Positions 34,330 through 46,045 of a stretch of DNA of 64,000 nt are shown in pieces (the stretch's first letter is position 1; each line of letters begins with the position of its first letter). Under the pieces are notes generated by a model. The model made no database searches. It was not told the DNA's origin and saw only the letters and a program-made list of their open reading frames with translations. The position numbers were made by a program, and so were the translations under genes. This DNA comes from Sepioteuthis lessoniana. Its lineage: Eukaryota > Mollusca > Cephalopoda > Myopsida > Loliginidae. The stretch lies in contig OY757934.1 of the NCBI GenBank assembly GCA_963585895.1, forward strand, positions 42,804,850 through 42,868,849. Direction: 5' to 3'.

Positions 34330-34820
34330 TTAAAAACACAAAAGGAATATTCCTATTTGTTTTATTATTTTTTATTCACATTTATAAATATCAATCATAC
34401 CTTGACTTTGTGAAATGAAAATCAAGAGAGGTCACAAAGCAGGACTGGTTGCCACGGTGGCAATGGCTGCAGTGGGAATTCCTTTCAGGTCAAGCCTTGA
34501 CGGCATAGTGTTGCGTTGCCTCCTTCTATGCCTTTTGTTTTTTAGGGCTGTTCTGTGGGTGTTTTTAAAGGAGGAGACAACATGGTTGGGATGAGAAACC
34601 GGGCAACATGGTTCTCAACATGAGTGGACCATCGGCACCAAGAGAATTTATTTTCAAGAAGCCCTCAAATCACTTTTATGATGAGCTTCTGTCACGATGG
34701 CCTGCGGAGAGCTTACCGCACAGTATGATCCTAGGCATGCGATGAGAAGGTGATCTTCACCTTTTCAAGGACTTATGATAACACAAAAGGAATACTCCTA
34801 TTTGCCTTATCACTTTTGTT
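34330..34820. repeat. Insert between 30-bp direct repeats
   Basis: AACACAAAAGGAATATTCCT (34337) recurs as AACACAAAAGGAATACTCCT (34783), with matching following text. Between them lie about 410 bp of GC-richer unique sequence with no open frame. This is either a long target duplication around an unidentified insert or one degenerate tandem unit. Confidence 0.5.
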
Positions 34821-34852
34821 CATCTTTATATATATATACATATATACACACA

Positions 34853-35178
34853 CATTAAACAAGTCCTGGAGGCAGCACCCATAAAACAACAGTTGTACGG
34901 CCACTTGACACCCATCACGAAAACCACCCAAATTAGACGAACCAGACATGCAGGACACGGCTGGAGAAGTAAGGACGAACTCATAAGTGATGAACTCCTG
35001 TGGACCCCTTCTCATGGACGAGCAAAAGTTGGACGACCAGTTAGAATCTATCTACAACAACTCTGTACTGAAACAGGATGTAACCTGGAAGACCTACCGG
35101 GAGCGATAGACGATAGAGACGAGTGGTGATAGAGGGTCAGGGAAATCTGTGTAGTGACACGACAGGATGATGATGATA
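34853..35178 (+). mobile_element. RTE-like LINE 3' end
   Basis: The plus strand begins at NKSWRQHP-equivalent sequence. The frame 34893-35129 reads RRTRHAGHGWRSKDELISDE, HGRAKVGRPVRIYLQQLC and TGCNLEDLPGAIDDR. A GATGATGAT tail ends it at about 35178. Strong 5' truncation. Confidence 0.9.
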
Positions 35179-35227
35179 TATATACACATACATACTTACA
35201 TATATATATATATATATATATGTAAAC

Positions 35228-35478
35228 CAGGCCATTGGACTAATGGGTAGAGTGTTTGCCAATGGACCAGAAGACCGGGGTTCAGTCCCAGGACGAGTCA
35301 TACGAAAAACTCGAAAAATGGTACTTGATGCTGCCTTGCTTAATATTCAGCATTATAAAGAACGGATCAAAGATAAAGTGGAGCAATCCAGGGAATGGAG
35401 TAACGCCCTCCCCTTCACCTCGGTATAGTAGCTATTGAAAAGAGAGCCTTCAGGTTGCCCTCGACCACGGTCGCCAAC
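35228..35478 (+). mobile_element. SINE-C, full length
   Basis: Plus-strand tRNA-like head CCATTGGACTAATGGGTAGAG with box B GGGGTTCAGTCCCAGG. The body runs to CAGGTTGCCCTCGACCACGG. Two short frames through it are fortuitous. Confidence 0.9.
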
Positions 35479-35867
35479 TTTACAAAAAGATGGTTTTCTT
35501 GGCACCAAAAAGAAACTTTTGGTCAAATCTCTTTACACCGTCCTACTTGGTTGACAGCTTTTTCCGGGTTCGGGAAGAACGTTCCCACCACGAAATAGTT
35601 GCTGACCAGTGGAATAAAAATTAACTTTTAAAGTATCCCTGTCTTTGTTTTTTTCCGTCCTTAACTCATTTGCTTCTTCGGTTGAGAAAAAGAAATGAAT
35701 GAGGTGAGAAGAAGAGCCAGGAATCAGTTATCAACCTCAGAATTTTCCAACACGCCAACAATTTAGCCCAACCCCGGAGTAACCTTTCATAAGCCCCATA
35801 TGTTCCTTGTTATCATAGATTGGCGGTCCGAGAGAGTTGCAATAAAAAAAAAAACTAAAAATGGCTT
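35479..35867. other. No gene seen
   Basis: Unassigned sequence. Confidence 0.4.
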
Positions 35868-36108
35868 AGTTTGGTTTCTTTGTTTAATGGCATATCAACC
35901 TTTACGGGTTATTTAATGCCAAAGCCATCCTTGTAGAAAAATGACAGTGGTTCTATTTAACCCATAGCTGGGGCGGGGATAATTGGGTTTCTTTTTCTTA
36001 GTGGTATTAGTTTGAAAGATGAACGTAATAAAGCGACTGGAATTCGAACCCGTTTACTTCGATGTTGCTGTCCGGTACACTAACTACGATGCAACGGAGA
36101 TTAATATT
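35868..36108 (-). mobile_element. SINE-A
   Basis: Reversed copy from TTTGGTTTCTTTGTTTAATG (tail) to TACACTAACTACGATGCAAC (head). Moderately diverged. Confidence 0.9.
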
Positions 36109-36228
36109 ACAGATGAAAGATTGTACTAGTCAAAATTAATGATTATGTTATTGCTACAATCTTTCTTTAATCTATTATCGATGAATATCATTTCATGATG
36201 ATAAACTTGGTATCATGAGAAATTAGGG

Positions 36229-36322
36229 AGAAGAAGAAGAAGAAGAAGAAGAAGAAGAAGAAGAAGAAGAAGAAGAAGAAGAAGAAGAAGAAGAAGAAGA
36301 AGAAGAAGAAGAAGAAGAAGAA
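36229..36322. repeat. (GAA)n microsatellite, 94 bp
   Basis: An uninterrupted run of GAA, about 31 units. Long pure GAA tracts are prone to length change and triplex formation. Confidence 0.97.
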
Positions 36323-36787
36323 ACAGCTATGTAAACAGTAACAATTTCTATTGCTTAAAAAATAGGCGTGACTCGTCTGTCGAACAATTAGATGGTATTT
36401 TTCTCGTCTACGTATTTAGCAAATACAAAACAACACAATGTCATAGACAAATGCTCACGTGTACGTATATGCACACACATACTCATGCACACACACACAC
36501 ACACAGATTCATGCACACATATGCACGAACACACGCAGACTTGATGTGCTTGAACCTGTGTACATTTGGTCATGTTGAAGAAGATAATATGAATTCAAAA
36601 GGGTTTTTTTTTTCGGTATGAAAGTTTACAGACAAAATATAATGTACACACAGAGGCCTGTGTCTCTCTCGACGAACTGTGAAAGAAGTTATTGTAGAAT
36701 TTGCTGGGAAAAAAGATAATGATTAATGCCATTTTATTGCAAAATTTATGTCAACATCAGATTAACAAATTTAGCCAATCAGTTCAT
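36323..36787. other. No gene seen; CA-rich middle
   Basis: Interrupted CA repeats at about 36470-36510; otherwise unassigned. Confidence 0.5.
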
Positions 36788-36800
36788 ATAATCGCCCGTC

Positions 36801-37095
36801 CGGAGGTGCCCGTAGTTTTATGGTTATCGTCGTAGGAAAGAGACATGGCGACACGAGTTCAAATCCTGGACGAGACTGATTGCATTTCACATAGCACTAA
36901 TACCCTTGGGAAAGGTATGAATCCAATTATTCTCCCTCCAGCTATGGGTAAATAGTAGGACAGACTGGGTTCTTCAGCCTTGGTGGGGCAACTAGTCTAG
37001 GAGAAGGACAACTCTGAAATCAAACCTTTTAAACTCCGCTTAGAAATTGACCTTGTGTCATATCCTGCCTGAGCGGAGGGGTTGGTAAATATGAA
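36801..37095 (+). mobile_element. SINE-B, full length with probable target duplication
   Basis: Head GGTGCCCGTAGTTTTATGG, box B GAGTTCAAATCCTGG, end GGGGTTGGTAAATATGAA. A 13-bp repeat with two mismatches (ATAATCGCCCGTC at 36788-36800, ATAATCGTTCGTC at 37096-37108) flanks it. Confidence 0.9.
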
Positions 37096-37329
37096 ATAAT
37101 CGTTCGTCTACAATACTTGTGCAGAAAAAAATTATTCATATTTTCTCTCGGCCTTTCAAGGAACTTATAAAGGAAAAACAAATTTTAAATATTGAAGGAA
37201 AACATGATTTTTTTTTCTCCTCAAAATGAAGCGGTTTTTGACAACGAACCCTTTTGTTGTAACTATTCTACCGTCCATTTTATGTGCTTTATTTTAACAA
37301 CAGCCATTTACACTTTTGAAATGATGATG

Positions 37330-37572
37330 GTTTGGTTTGGTTTCTTTGTTTAATGGCATATCAACCTTTGTAGGTTATTTAATGCCAAAGCTATTCTCCT
37401 AGAAGTACAGTACTGGTACTATTTAACCCATAGCTGGGAGGATAAGGGAGTGCATACCTTTCCCAAGGGTAATTGCCCGAAAGTGAACGTAATAGTGCGA
37501 CTGGAATACGAACTCGCTTACTACGATTCCGTAGTCCATCGCTTTAACCATTACACCACGAGGACCACCCCC
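37330..37572 (-). mobile_element. SINE-A, full length
   Basis: A reversed, little-diverged copy from TGGTTTGGTTTCTTTG to CATTACACCACGAGGACC. Confidence 0.93.
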
Positions 37573-37814
37573 TTACTTACTTGAAATCATATGATTGTGT
37601 ACAAATATTAGTATTAGGAAGGAATACATTAAACCACGTAACTGTGCGCAAATTATTTGTATAAGATAGGAATACTAGAAGCAATATAACTTTGTGAGTT
37701 ATTAGTATACAATAGGAATAATTAAAATCATAAAACATTAGTATTCTGTAGGAACACTTAAAATCGTGTAACTATGCAAATTATTTCTATTAGGAATACT
37801 TCAAACAATATAAT
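37573..37814. repeat. Degenerate AT-rich tandem repeat
   Basis: Reiterated TAGGAATACTTAAAATC and GTAACTGTGCAAATTATT units; a reversed relative of 30530-30935. Confidence 0.5.
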
Positions 37815-38052
37815 TGTTTTGGTTTCTTTGTTTAATGGCATATTAACCTTTGTAGGTTATTTAATGCCAATGCTATTCTCCTAGAAGAACAGTAGTGGTA
37901 CTATTTAACCCATAGTTGGGAGGATAAGGGGGTTCATACCTTCCCCAAGGGTATTTGTCCGAAAGAGAACGTAATAGTGCGACTGGAATACGAACTCGCT
38001 TACTACGATTTCGCAGTCCATCGCTTTAACCATTACACCACGAGGACACCCC
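37815..38052 (-). mobile_element. SINE-A, full length
   Basis: Reversed copy, very similar to the one 480 bp to its left and in the same orientation. Confidence 0.93.
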
Positions 38053-38099
38053 CATTGAAATGAGGAGTTACTGTATTATTCAGGAAAAAGTTGACGACT

Positions 38100-38615
38100 A
38101 CTACACAAAATTCCTTTGCCCAGTCAGCTGGAGCTGTAGAATACACCCACTGCATCTCTGCAGAGAGGTAAGACTCCCCCAATGAGGGCTCTGTCGGTTG
38201 AGGCTATAGAATACACCGACAGCAAATCTACAGAGGGGTAAGACTCCTCCAAATAGTCTTCTGGATATGACACTAAACAATCTGATAGTGAGGCTTCAGT
38301 AATGCTGGAGCTTTGGGGAATGCAGGGTACCCCTTCATTACCATCGCTCCCAGGTCCACACCAGATGAGATCCTATCTATGGGTCAAGTAGAACTAAATT
38401 GTAATAAGGCAAAACTGAATTGTTTGAAATTAACTGTGTATACATTTAACTGTGAGTTCAAAATGCCTACTTTAGCTCAATTGAATTGTTTGAAATACAA
38501 CTGTTTTTGACATTTAAACTGCGTACTTATACTAAACTGATTTGTTTGAAATAGAACAGTTTATTTGTATAAAAATGGATTTGGCATTAGATATATGCCA
38601 TTAAACCAATAAACC
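38100..38615 (+). mobile_element. SINE-D, longest copy, with duplicated 5' part
   Basis: The 5' segment (GCTGTAGAATACACC...GGTAAGACTCC) occurs twice in tandem at 38126-38260. Then come GACACTAAACAATCTGATAG and GCTGGAGCTTTGGGGAATGC, AT-rich iterations with GAATTGTTTGAAAT, and finally AAATGGATTTGGCATTAGAT...ATATGCCATTAAACC, the tail shared with SINE-A. Confidence 0.75.
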
Positions 38616-38639
38616 AAACCAAATAAAATAAATAACACC

Positions 38640-38995
38640 GGAAGATACACCGACCGAAACGTTTTAATTGGAATAGAAATCAGAGTAAAAGAAAAAAAAA
38701 CGAACAACCAAATGAATAACTGAACCTTGCCAGAGAGTTGAAAAGTTAAGGAATTCGAAGGTAAAAATGATACTAATCGCAGCAGGAATACTTGGGACAA
38801 TTCCAGAGAATAGAATAGATAATGAGGGAAAATGAAAGGAAGAATTAAGATCGTTCTCACCACAGTACGGGTGAGATCAGCCAGAATACTGAGAAAAGTC
38901 CTAGAGAACTAAGGAAAAATCCCGTCATTCGGACTTCTATGAAGACTACAAGTTAGAACAGGTGTGAAAAACTCGTTAAGAGAAGAAGTGGACCA
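38640..38995 (+). mobile_element. Endonuclease-type LINE, 3'-end fragment
   Basis: Translated pieces resemble the C-terminus of the 47.8-kb copy: LARELK, then KVKMILIAAGILGTIPE, then a SARILRKVLE-like block near 38878. The nucleotide end GTGTGAAAAACTCGTTAAG matches the end of the family. It abuts a second copy. Confidence 0.6.
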
Positions 38996-40235
38996 GAGAT
39001 GAACTTAAACAAATGGGCCAAAGAACAAAGAAACTAACGACAATGCATAAGGCATTACATCCCAGAGACGATGTTGACAGACTATATGTATCAAGAAAAG
39101 AGGGAAGAAGAGGACTTGCCAGCATTGAAGACAACGTTGACGCATCGATACGACGACTACATAGAAAAACACGACAGAGGATTGATTACAGCTATCAGAA
39201 ACAAGGGCACCTCTGGTGGTGTAATGGTTAGCAAGTTAGACTAGCAAACCTACACGAGTGAGTTCGAATTTCATTGGGTGCCCCATTCATTTGGCCTTGT
39301 GCTAAATCGAAGTAAAGACTTTCGTAAATTACTACAGCTATCAGAAACAATACTGCTAACACGATGGACAACAGAATGACAATAACTACGAAACAAAAAT
39401 GGGAAGGAAAACAATTCTATGGGTGTTTTAAATGACTAATAAACAACATCTCAAGCAACAAAACCGGGACATGGCTAAGAAAAGGAAACCTTAAGAGAGA
39501 AACAGAAACTCTCCTAATAGTAGCACAAAACAACGCCGTAAGAACCGATCATATCAAAGCCAGAATAGATAAGACAACAAAATAGCAAATATAGGCGATG
39601 CGGTGACAGAGATGAAACCATCAATCACATAATAAGCGAATGCAGCAAATTAGCGCAGAAGGAATACAAGACGACTGGGTCGGCAAGGTGATCCACTGGG
39701 AGATGTGCAAGAAATTGAAACCTGACCATACGAACAAATGGTATATTCACAACTCAGCACCTGTCCTAAAAAGTAACACACATAAACTCCTATGGGACTT
39801 TGACATACACACAGATCACCTAATCTCGGCCAGAAGACCAGACCTAATAATAATAATAATAATAAAAGAGAAATTGCAAAATTGTCGACTTTGCTGTCCC
39901 GACTGACCACAAAATAAAACTGAAAGAATGTGAAAAGAAGGATAAGTACCTCGACTTTGCTAGGGAATTGAAAAAACTATGAAACATGAAGGTGACAATT
40001 ATACCAATTGTAATCGGTGGTTTTGGAACAGTAACAAAAGGATTACAGAAGGGACTGGAGGACTTGGAAGTTGGCAAACGAATGGAGACCATCCAAACAA
40101 CTACATTATTGAGAACGGCCAGAATACTGAGAAAGATCCTGGAGACTTGAGGAGACTTGCTGTCACTCAAACTCCAGTGAAAAACCATTAGCTAACGCTG
40201 ATGTGAAAAACCTAATGAGTAAATTATAATACTAA
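38996..40235 (+). mobile_element. Endonuclease-type LINE (R4/Dong-like), C-terminal half
   Basis: The frame 39013-39231 reads TKKLTTMHKALHPRDDVDRL and GRRGLASIED, the part after the reverse transcriptase. At about 39590-39906 come a CCHC-like RCGDRDETINHIISECSKL, then KWYIHNSAPVLKSNTHKLL and ARRPDLI. An ATA run follows and, in another frame, CKIVDFAVPTDHKIKLKECE. RPD followed by D in VDF is the pattern of the restriction-like endonuclease of R2/R4/NeSL-type LINEs. The 3' end lies in TAA-rich sequence. Disrupted by SINE-E and frameshifts. Confidence 0.7.
39205..39332 (+). mobile_element. SINE-E with 18-bp target duplication
   Basis: A 128-bp insertion in the LINE, with box A TGGTGTAATGGTTAGCAAG and box B GAGTTCGAATTTC. 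The perfect duplication TACAGCTATCAGAAACAA stands at 39187-39204 and 39333-39350. The short non-tRNA part ends TCGTAAATTAC. The only copy in this window; its intact duplication suggests recent insertion. Confidence 0.92.
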
Positions 40236-40278
40236 TAATAATAATGATAATAATAATGTTCTCTGGAATTTTGAGATA

Positions 40279-41844
40279 CGTGGTGCATTTAATAAGTTTA
40301 CAGACTTTTTTATACAGGCATTTAAAATTGTCGTACACTCTTGAAAATTCAGTATGTTATTGCTATACATCTTATGAGATGACTGACCAATTTTTATGAT
40401 TTTAGCTTCAAATGAACAGCTACACCAGGAATTGGAATACACCCTACTAAAGCCTGATTGTCACCGCTGGTGAATTTCAAAAATGCAATCTGGACGGGAG
40501 GACACTTTAGAAGAACGATATGCAATAAAATTATGTTTTAAACTTGGAAAAAATGCCATAGAAACGTATGAAATGCTTCAGACTGCTTTTAGAGCATCTT
40601 GCATGAATCGAGCACCAGTTTTTGAGTGGCATAAGATATTCAAGGAAGGCAGGGAGTCTGTGAGGGATGACGAAAGGTGTGGGAGGAGTAAGGAAGTCAA
40701 TACACCAGAGTTGATTGGCCAAAGGGTTAGGGTTAGGGTTACTATGTTGAGGTTTTAAGGGAGTTCAGCAAGAGATTCCGTCGGAAGAGGCCAGCACTCT
40801 TCAAATCAGGTCAGTGGCATTTCCACCAGGACAATGCACCAGTCCACAACTCCATCCTTGTCACAGACTATTTGACGGAGATGGGCATCAACACAGTTCA
40901 TCAGCCTCTCTATAGCCCAGACCTTGCTCACTGTGACTTTTGGTCATTCCCTAAGCTCAGAGGCTATCGTTATGAGACAATTGAGGAGATGAAAGAGGCT
41001 GTGACGAAGGTCATTGACACGCTCACACAAGAGGACTTCCATGGGGCCTTCCAGAAGTTGTTGGAACGGTACAACAAGTGTTATATTTTGACCTTCGACC
41101 CGGCCCAAAAATACTATTCCAAGGTAATACACCGGAAGGAAGTGACACATTCCAACGGCCAGTAATCGAAAGAGATCGCGTGGGCGGATTAAGGCTTATG
41201 ATATGGGACAAGGTGAAGGTCCCATTGTGCCATTACAGTCATGCACCGGAAGAGAGTAACCTCTGAACTGCATGACAGTTATTTCCGCTTGATGGCGATT
41301 AAACATTCGATTTCAAAGATCCAGTAGGCGATCGTGTGGGCGTTGAGTTATTATTTAACTCAGTTGAGTTTGGGTCCCAGAGCAGTTGCCAGCAGAATTC
41401 CAGACAGCCAGAGACCAGATGTGGTAGAGAAGGCCACACCCGACCGAGGGGGCCCTCGAAAAAGCCCCGATGGAGTGGACTCCAAGACCTCTGGTTGAGC
41501 ATCTAAGAGAACAAGAAAGACACAACGTGACGGTCATAACAGTGGGGTCAAAATATGAAGTTTATGTTCGGTCTCCAGCACCCTCTCACATGCAAACCTT
41601 GAACAACCCTTTCGAAACCCTTGCAATAAAGTGAGAGGTAAATATAATTGTAAAGAAGACTTCTTGCGTCTTTGTCCTTGCGTCTGTTTAATTATTGTGT
41701 CGTTGTGATGCTGTAGATGACTATATAACACAAGCGCATTGCAGCCGGAGGAGATTACTTCAAAGGGGACTAGAGTTTTGTGTGTGTACTAATCATAAAA
41801 GTGCCCATACGAAAAAAGTCTGGAAACTTATTTAATAATCCTCG
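40279..41844 (+). mobile_element. Mariner copy 3, internally deleted, split by a solo LTR
   Basis: Same family and same internal deletion as the 5.2- and 10.1-kb copies, flanked by TA (40277-40278, 41845-41846). The frame 40483-40758 gives the N-terminal KLGKNAIETYEMLQTAF and FEWHKIFKEGRESV. Downstream sequence encodes HQDNAPVHNS and LYSPDLAHCDFW; 34 residues separate these two catalytic Asp (DD34D). The interval 41079-41730 is a later insertion. Confidence 0.92.
41079..41730. mobile_element. Solo LTR (fossil), 652 bp
   Basis: It begins TGTTATAT and ends ATATAACA, a perfect 8-bp terminal inversion with TG...CA ends. A 4-bp duplication, CAAG, stands at 41075-41078 and 41731-41734. A polyadenylation-type AATAAA lies near 41625. 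Comparison with the two uninterrupted mariner copies confirms the insertion. No internal region is left. Family not assignable from the LTR alone; younger than its mariner host. Confidence 0.85.
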
Positions 41845-42044
41845 TATACATTGAGAGATTTTGGCCAATCATCGAGGTTTTTACGAAATGTCTTCGACTA
41901 TCTGGTTACTACTCTGAGATCAACTACGCCTTTAACTTTCACACAACAAATGTTTTGGGTTGCTTCCACGGTGTGATGGCTCAGTTCGAACATGTCAAAC
42001 ATAAGTTCTTGCACAGTCGACAAACATAAGTTCTTGCCCAGACA

Positions 42045-42595
42045 GCATCTCTGCAGAGGGGTAAGACCCCACCCCACCCAATAAGTGTCCTGCATATGAC
42101 ATTAAACAATCTGATGGTTAGGATCCAGTAATGCTGGAGCTTTGGGGAATGCAGAGCACCCCTTTACTGCCTTTTCTTTCAGGTCAACTCTGACCTGGAA
42201 TGGTAGCACCTGACAGGGCTCTATCTATGGGTTAAATAGAACTAACTGCATACTTATGCTAAACTGAATGGCTTGAAATACAAATGTTTGACTAAACTGA
42301 ATAGCTTGAAATAGAAATGTTTTTTGATATTGAAACTGTACTTACACTTTAGTAAATTGTTTATTATAGAACTATTTTGACATTTAACTGTGCAAGCAAA
42401 ATATGTACTCATACTCAACTGAATTAGCTGAATTAGAACTGTTTAAATAAACTAAATTGCTTGAAATAGAAATGTGTACTTATCCTGAACTGAATTGTTT
42501 GAAATTAAACTGACTATTTGCATAAAAATGTATTTGGTGTTAAATAACCTACAAAGGTTGATATGCCATAAAACTAACCAAACATAAGTTCCGGA
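42045..42595 (+). mobile_element. SINE-D, long copy
   Basis: GCATCTCTGCAGAGGGGTAA, CAATCTGATGGTTAGG and GCTGGAGCTTTGGGGAATGC, followed by AT-rich iterations. The tail GTTAAATAACCTACAAAGG...TTGATATGCCATAAAAC is shared with SINE-A. Confidence 0.75.
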
Positions 42596-42803
42596 ATTAG
42601 ACTACGTTCTTTTTTAATTTGTGAAGCTTTCAAATCACCCACGGAGTGAAGCAAAGCACAAACTGTCAGCGCACTAACTAGCATGATACTAACAGCCGCA
42701 GCAGGCACCTTTAATGGCTTGAACTGCTTCGGTCACGTGATATCCTCGTCGCAAACAAGCACGTTCCAAAATATTATAAAACTTTTCACTCGTCCAAATG
42801 TGT

Positions 42804-42881
<78 letters not shown>

Positions 42882-43904
42882 ATGTACAGTATTTGCTGAT
42901 TTTATTTATTTATTTTCTTTTACTTATTTATGACTTGTATCTATGTATGTTTGTATCTGTCTTAATAACTTTGGTACTGCCGACAGAAACTGCCAAACGA
43001 CGAATCGTCTACGTAAATATTTCATTACTGAACTTTTGAAGATGAAAGACCCGAGGTGGAGCGGTGGAGGAGTGAGGGAAGGGCAAAAGTGGACGAACGG
43101 GGTCACTTCATGTTAGGCAAAAAAAAATTTAAAAAAATAAAAATTAGTATATTTTTTTCTGCTGAAATGCGTTTTTGAAATCTGGCGACCGGATTATATC
43201 AGTTACGTTACTAACATTCTTTTTCAGCGCCCAAATACATCGATGCATGGAGACATACGCAAGGAGATATGAATGTGTAAATATATGCACATTTCTCTGT
43301 ACGTATGTGTACGCGTGTGTTCCGTATTCGCGTGCGTATAGCCCATATTTATAAGACTTCATTCAAAATGAGAGATGTTCGCATTACGATATATATATAT
43401 ATATATATAATCTTCGAATCGCTTTAAAAAGGATTAGCAAGAACTTCAAATGTATGCACACATAAATACACAAACATATTTGCACACATAGAGCGCCAAC
43501 TTTTTCTTATTATATAAATTTTCCCCTAGGTTTTTGTATTTTGCATTTTTAAACATCCATCATTGACTTAACATCGCTGATATTACCCCTCATGGTCTTG
43601 ATGATAGTACAGTAGAAACGAAACGCTACAGTGTCGACTTCTCAATAAATCTCTCCATCCACTTGGACTACCTTGTTATCAATCTTTCTACACAGATCCT
43701 ATTGAGTCGAAAGTAGGGATATTGAAATTGACAACGTAATTCCAAATCTTAGTCAAGCAGATATATATTTAAAAATACAAGATGCAACTACGAAGCAAAA
43801 CCATTTACTAAGCATGTTCATGAAGCAAAATTTGTCTATTAACCTTAGACTCATGCTCAGACAATTCGTTTTAAAAACAAAAATATTTACCAACAAACTA
43901 TTCG

Positions 43905-43945
<41 letters not shown>

Positions 43946-44482
43946 GGGTTGAAGGGTTTTTGAAGGTCAGGGGCTAAGAGCAAGGCTGTGTTGCCGTAAG
44001 ATATCTGACTCCATATTTTGGTTACACTGTTTTACCCCACGTTGACTGGCCGGCGCAATGCCTTGCCCAAAGAAAGTCTCAAAAGAAATATACAAAAAGA
44101 AAAGATAAAAAAAGGACAAGAGACGAAAATATTTCTTCTATACTTTCCTTTATTTATTTGGTGAAGGGACTAACCAACGTTACGTCCCAGGACGTAGCGT
44201 GGTACCCAAAACACCAGACAGCAAAATTGGTGTTGTCGGTTCGACGGACACTGCCTGAAAAAAAAGATAATATCGTCTCCTTTCAAGAGGAAAATCCTTT
44301 TTTCTTTTTACGCATGCGTCATCTCCTTTTCCGTTAGAGACCTCTGGGAGTTTCTTCAAATTTATTAGTTTTCTTTTTATCTATTTATTTATTTTTTTAA
44401 ATTTAATTTTTTATTTATTTATTCGTTCCCTACATATAACAACATTTGGCATTTGATACCTCACAAGAATTGATGAGCCATT
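42596..44482. other. No gene seen; microsatellites
   Basis: (TA)n(GT)n at about 42810-42875 and (TA)n at 43908-43942. The frames at 42683-43039 and 43753-43983 translate partly repeat. The segments 43960-44080 and 44160-44260 are GC-richer but unassigned. Confidence 0.5.
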
Positions 44483-44695
44483 AAACACCAACCAACATGC
44501 TGAACTGTGACATCTTAATAAACATTCGCACAATAACGTTTACTTTCAAACTAATGCACTTAGAAAAGTATCGACCCCTTTATCTCCCCCAGCTATGAAT
44601 TAAACAGTACCTCTGCTATTCTTTTACAAGGAAGGTTTTTGTATTAAATTACTCACGAAGGTTGAGATGAAACAAAAAATTACGAAACCTAACCA
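44483..44695 (+). mobile_element. SINE-A, old copy
   Basis: AACATGCTGAACTGTGACATC (head remnant), CTATGAATTAAACAGTACC and GGTTGAGATGAAAC (tail). Heavily diverged. Confidence 0.6.
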
Positions 44696-44782
44696 GATTT
44701 CCAGCAACAAAGAGTTAATTTACTGATGTGAGATTTTAATTAACTGATTAAATAACATGTTGATACGCTGAACAAGAAAAGG

Positions 44783-45345
<563 letters not shown>

Positions 45346-45387
45346 TATATATATATATATATATAGACTGCATATATATAGACTGCA

Positions 45388-45435
45388 TTTCAGCAGACTG
45401 CATATATATATATATATATATGCAGTCTGCTGAAA
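45388..45435. repeat. Perfect 48-bp palindrome
   Basis: TTTCAGCAGACTGCA at the left and TGCAGTCTGCTGAAA at the right enclose TA repeats, with every base pairing across the centre. GACTGCATATATATA also recurs directly upstream (45366-45380). Confidence 0.9.
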
Positions 45436-45688
45436 GAGTTTAAACACGTTTGCTTTGGGGGTTTTTTTTTTTTTGGTTTTTATTTTTGTTTTGTCTTTTT
45501 TGTGGGGAGGTATAATAATCTGTTCTAGTGATCTGGCTGGGATTATTATACATTTGAATCACAAAATCTCAAATTCTCTAAGACACATTCAAATCACGGT
45601 CGGTTGCACAGTTCTAGTAAATCACCATTTCCTCCCAGTCATGAGTATTTTGCACTCTTTCTGATCCAACTTGCAACATAATTATTTA

Positions 45689-45725
<37 letters not shown>

Positions 45726-45761
45726 AATTTTTATGTGCCATTTTAATGTTTTCTACCTTGA
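45436..45761. other. No gene seen; (TC)n at 45691-45720
   Basis: Unassigned. The 69-residue frame at 45455-45664 shows no domain. Confidence 0.45.
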
Positions 45762-46045
45762 TTTAGTGTAACGGTTATCGTCGAAGAAAATAGAAGCGGC
45801 GATACGAGTTCAAATCCTGGACGAGGTTGTTTGCATTTCGCTTTGCGCTAATGTTCTTGGAAAAGGCATGAATCTATCTTTTCTCTCTTTCCCTTCTACA
45901 GGTAAATGGTAGGACAGATTGGGCTCTTAGCTTTGGTAAGGCAATCAACCGAGGAGAAGGAAAACTCTGAATTCAAACCAACTGTACTCTGCTTCAAAAA
46001 AACTGGCCTCGTATCTCTTCCTCCCCATGGCCGAGGGGTTGGGTA
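45762..46045 (+). mobile_element. SINE-B, diverged full-length copy
   Basis: Head TAGTGTAACGGTTATCGTCG, box B GAGTTCAAATCCTGG, GGCAATCAACCGAGGAGAAG, end CGAGGGGTTGGGTAAAT. Confidence 0.85.
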
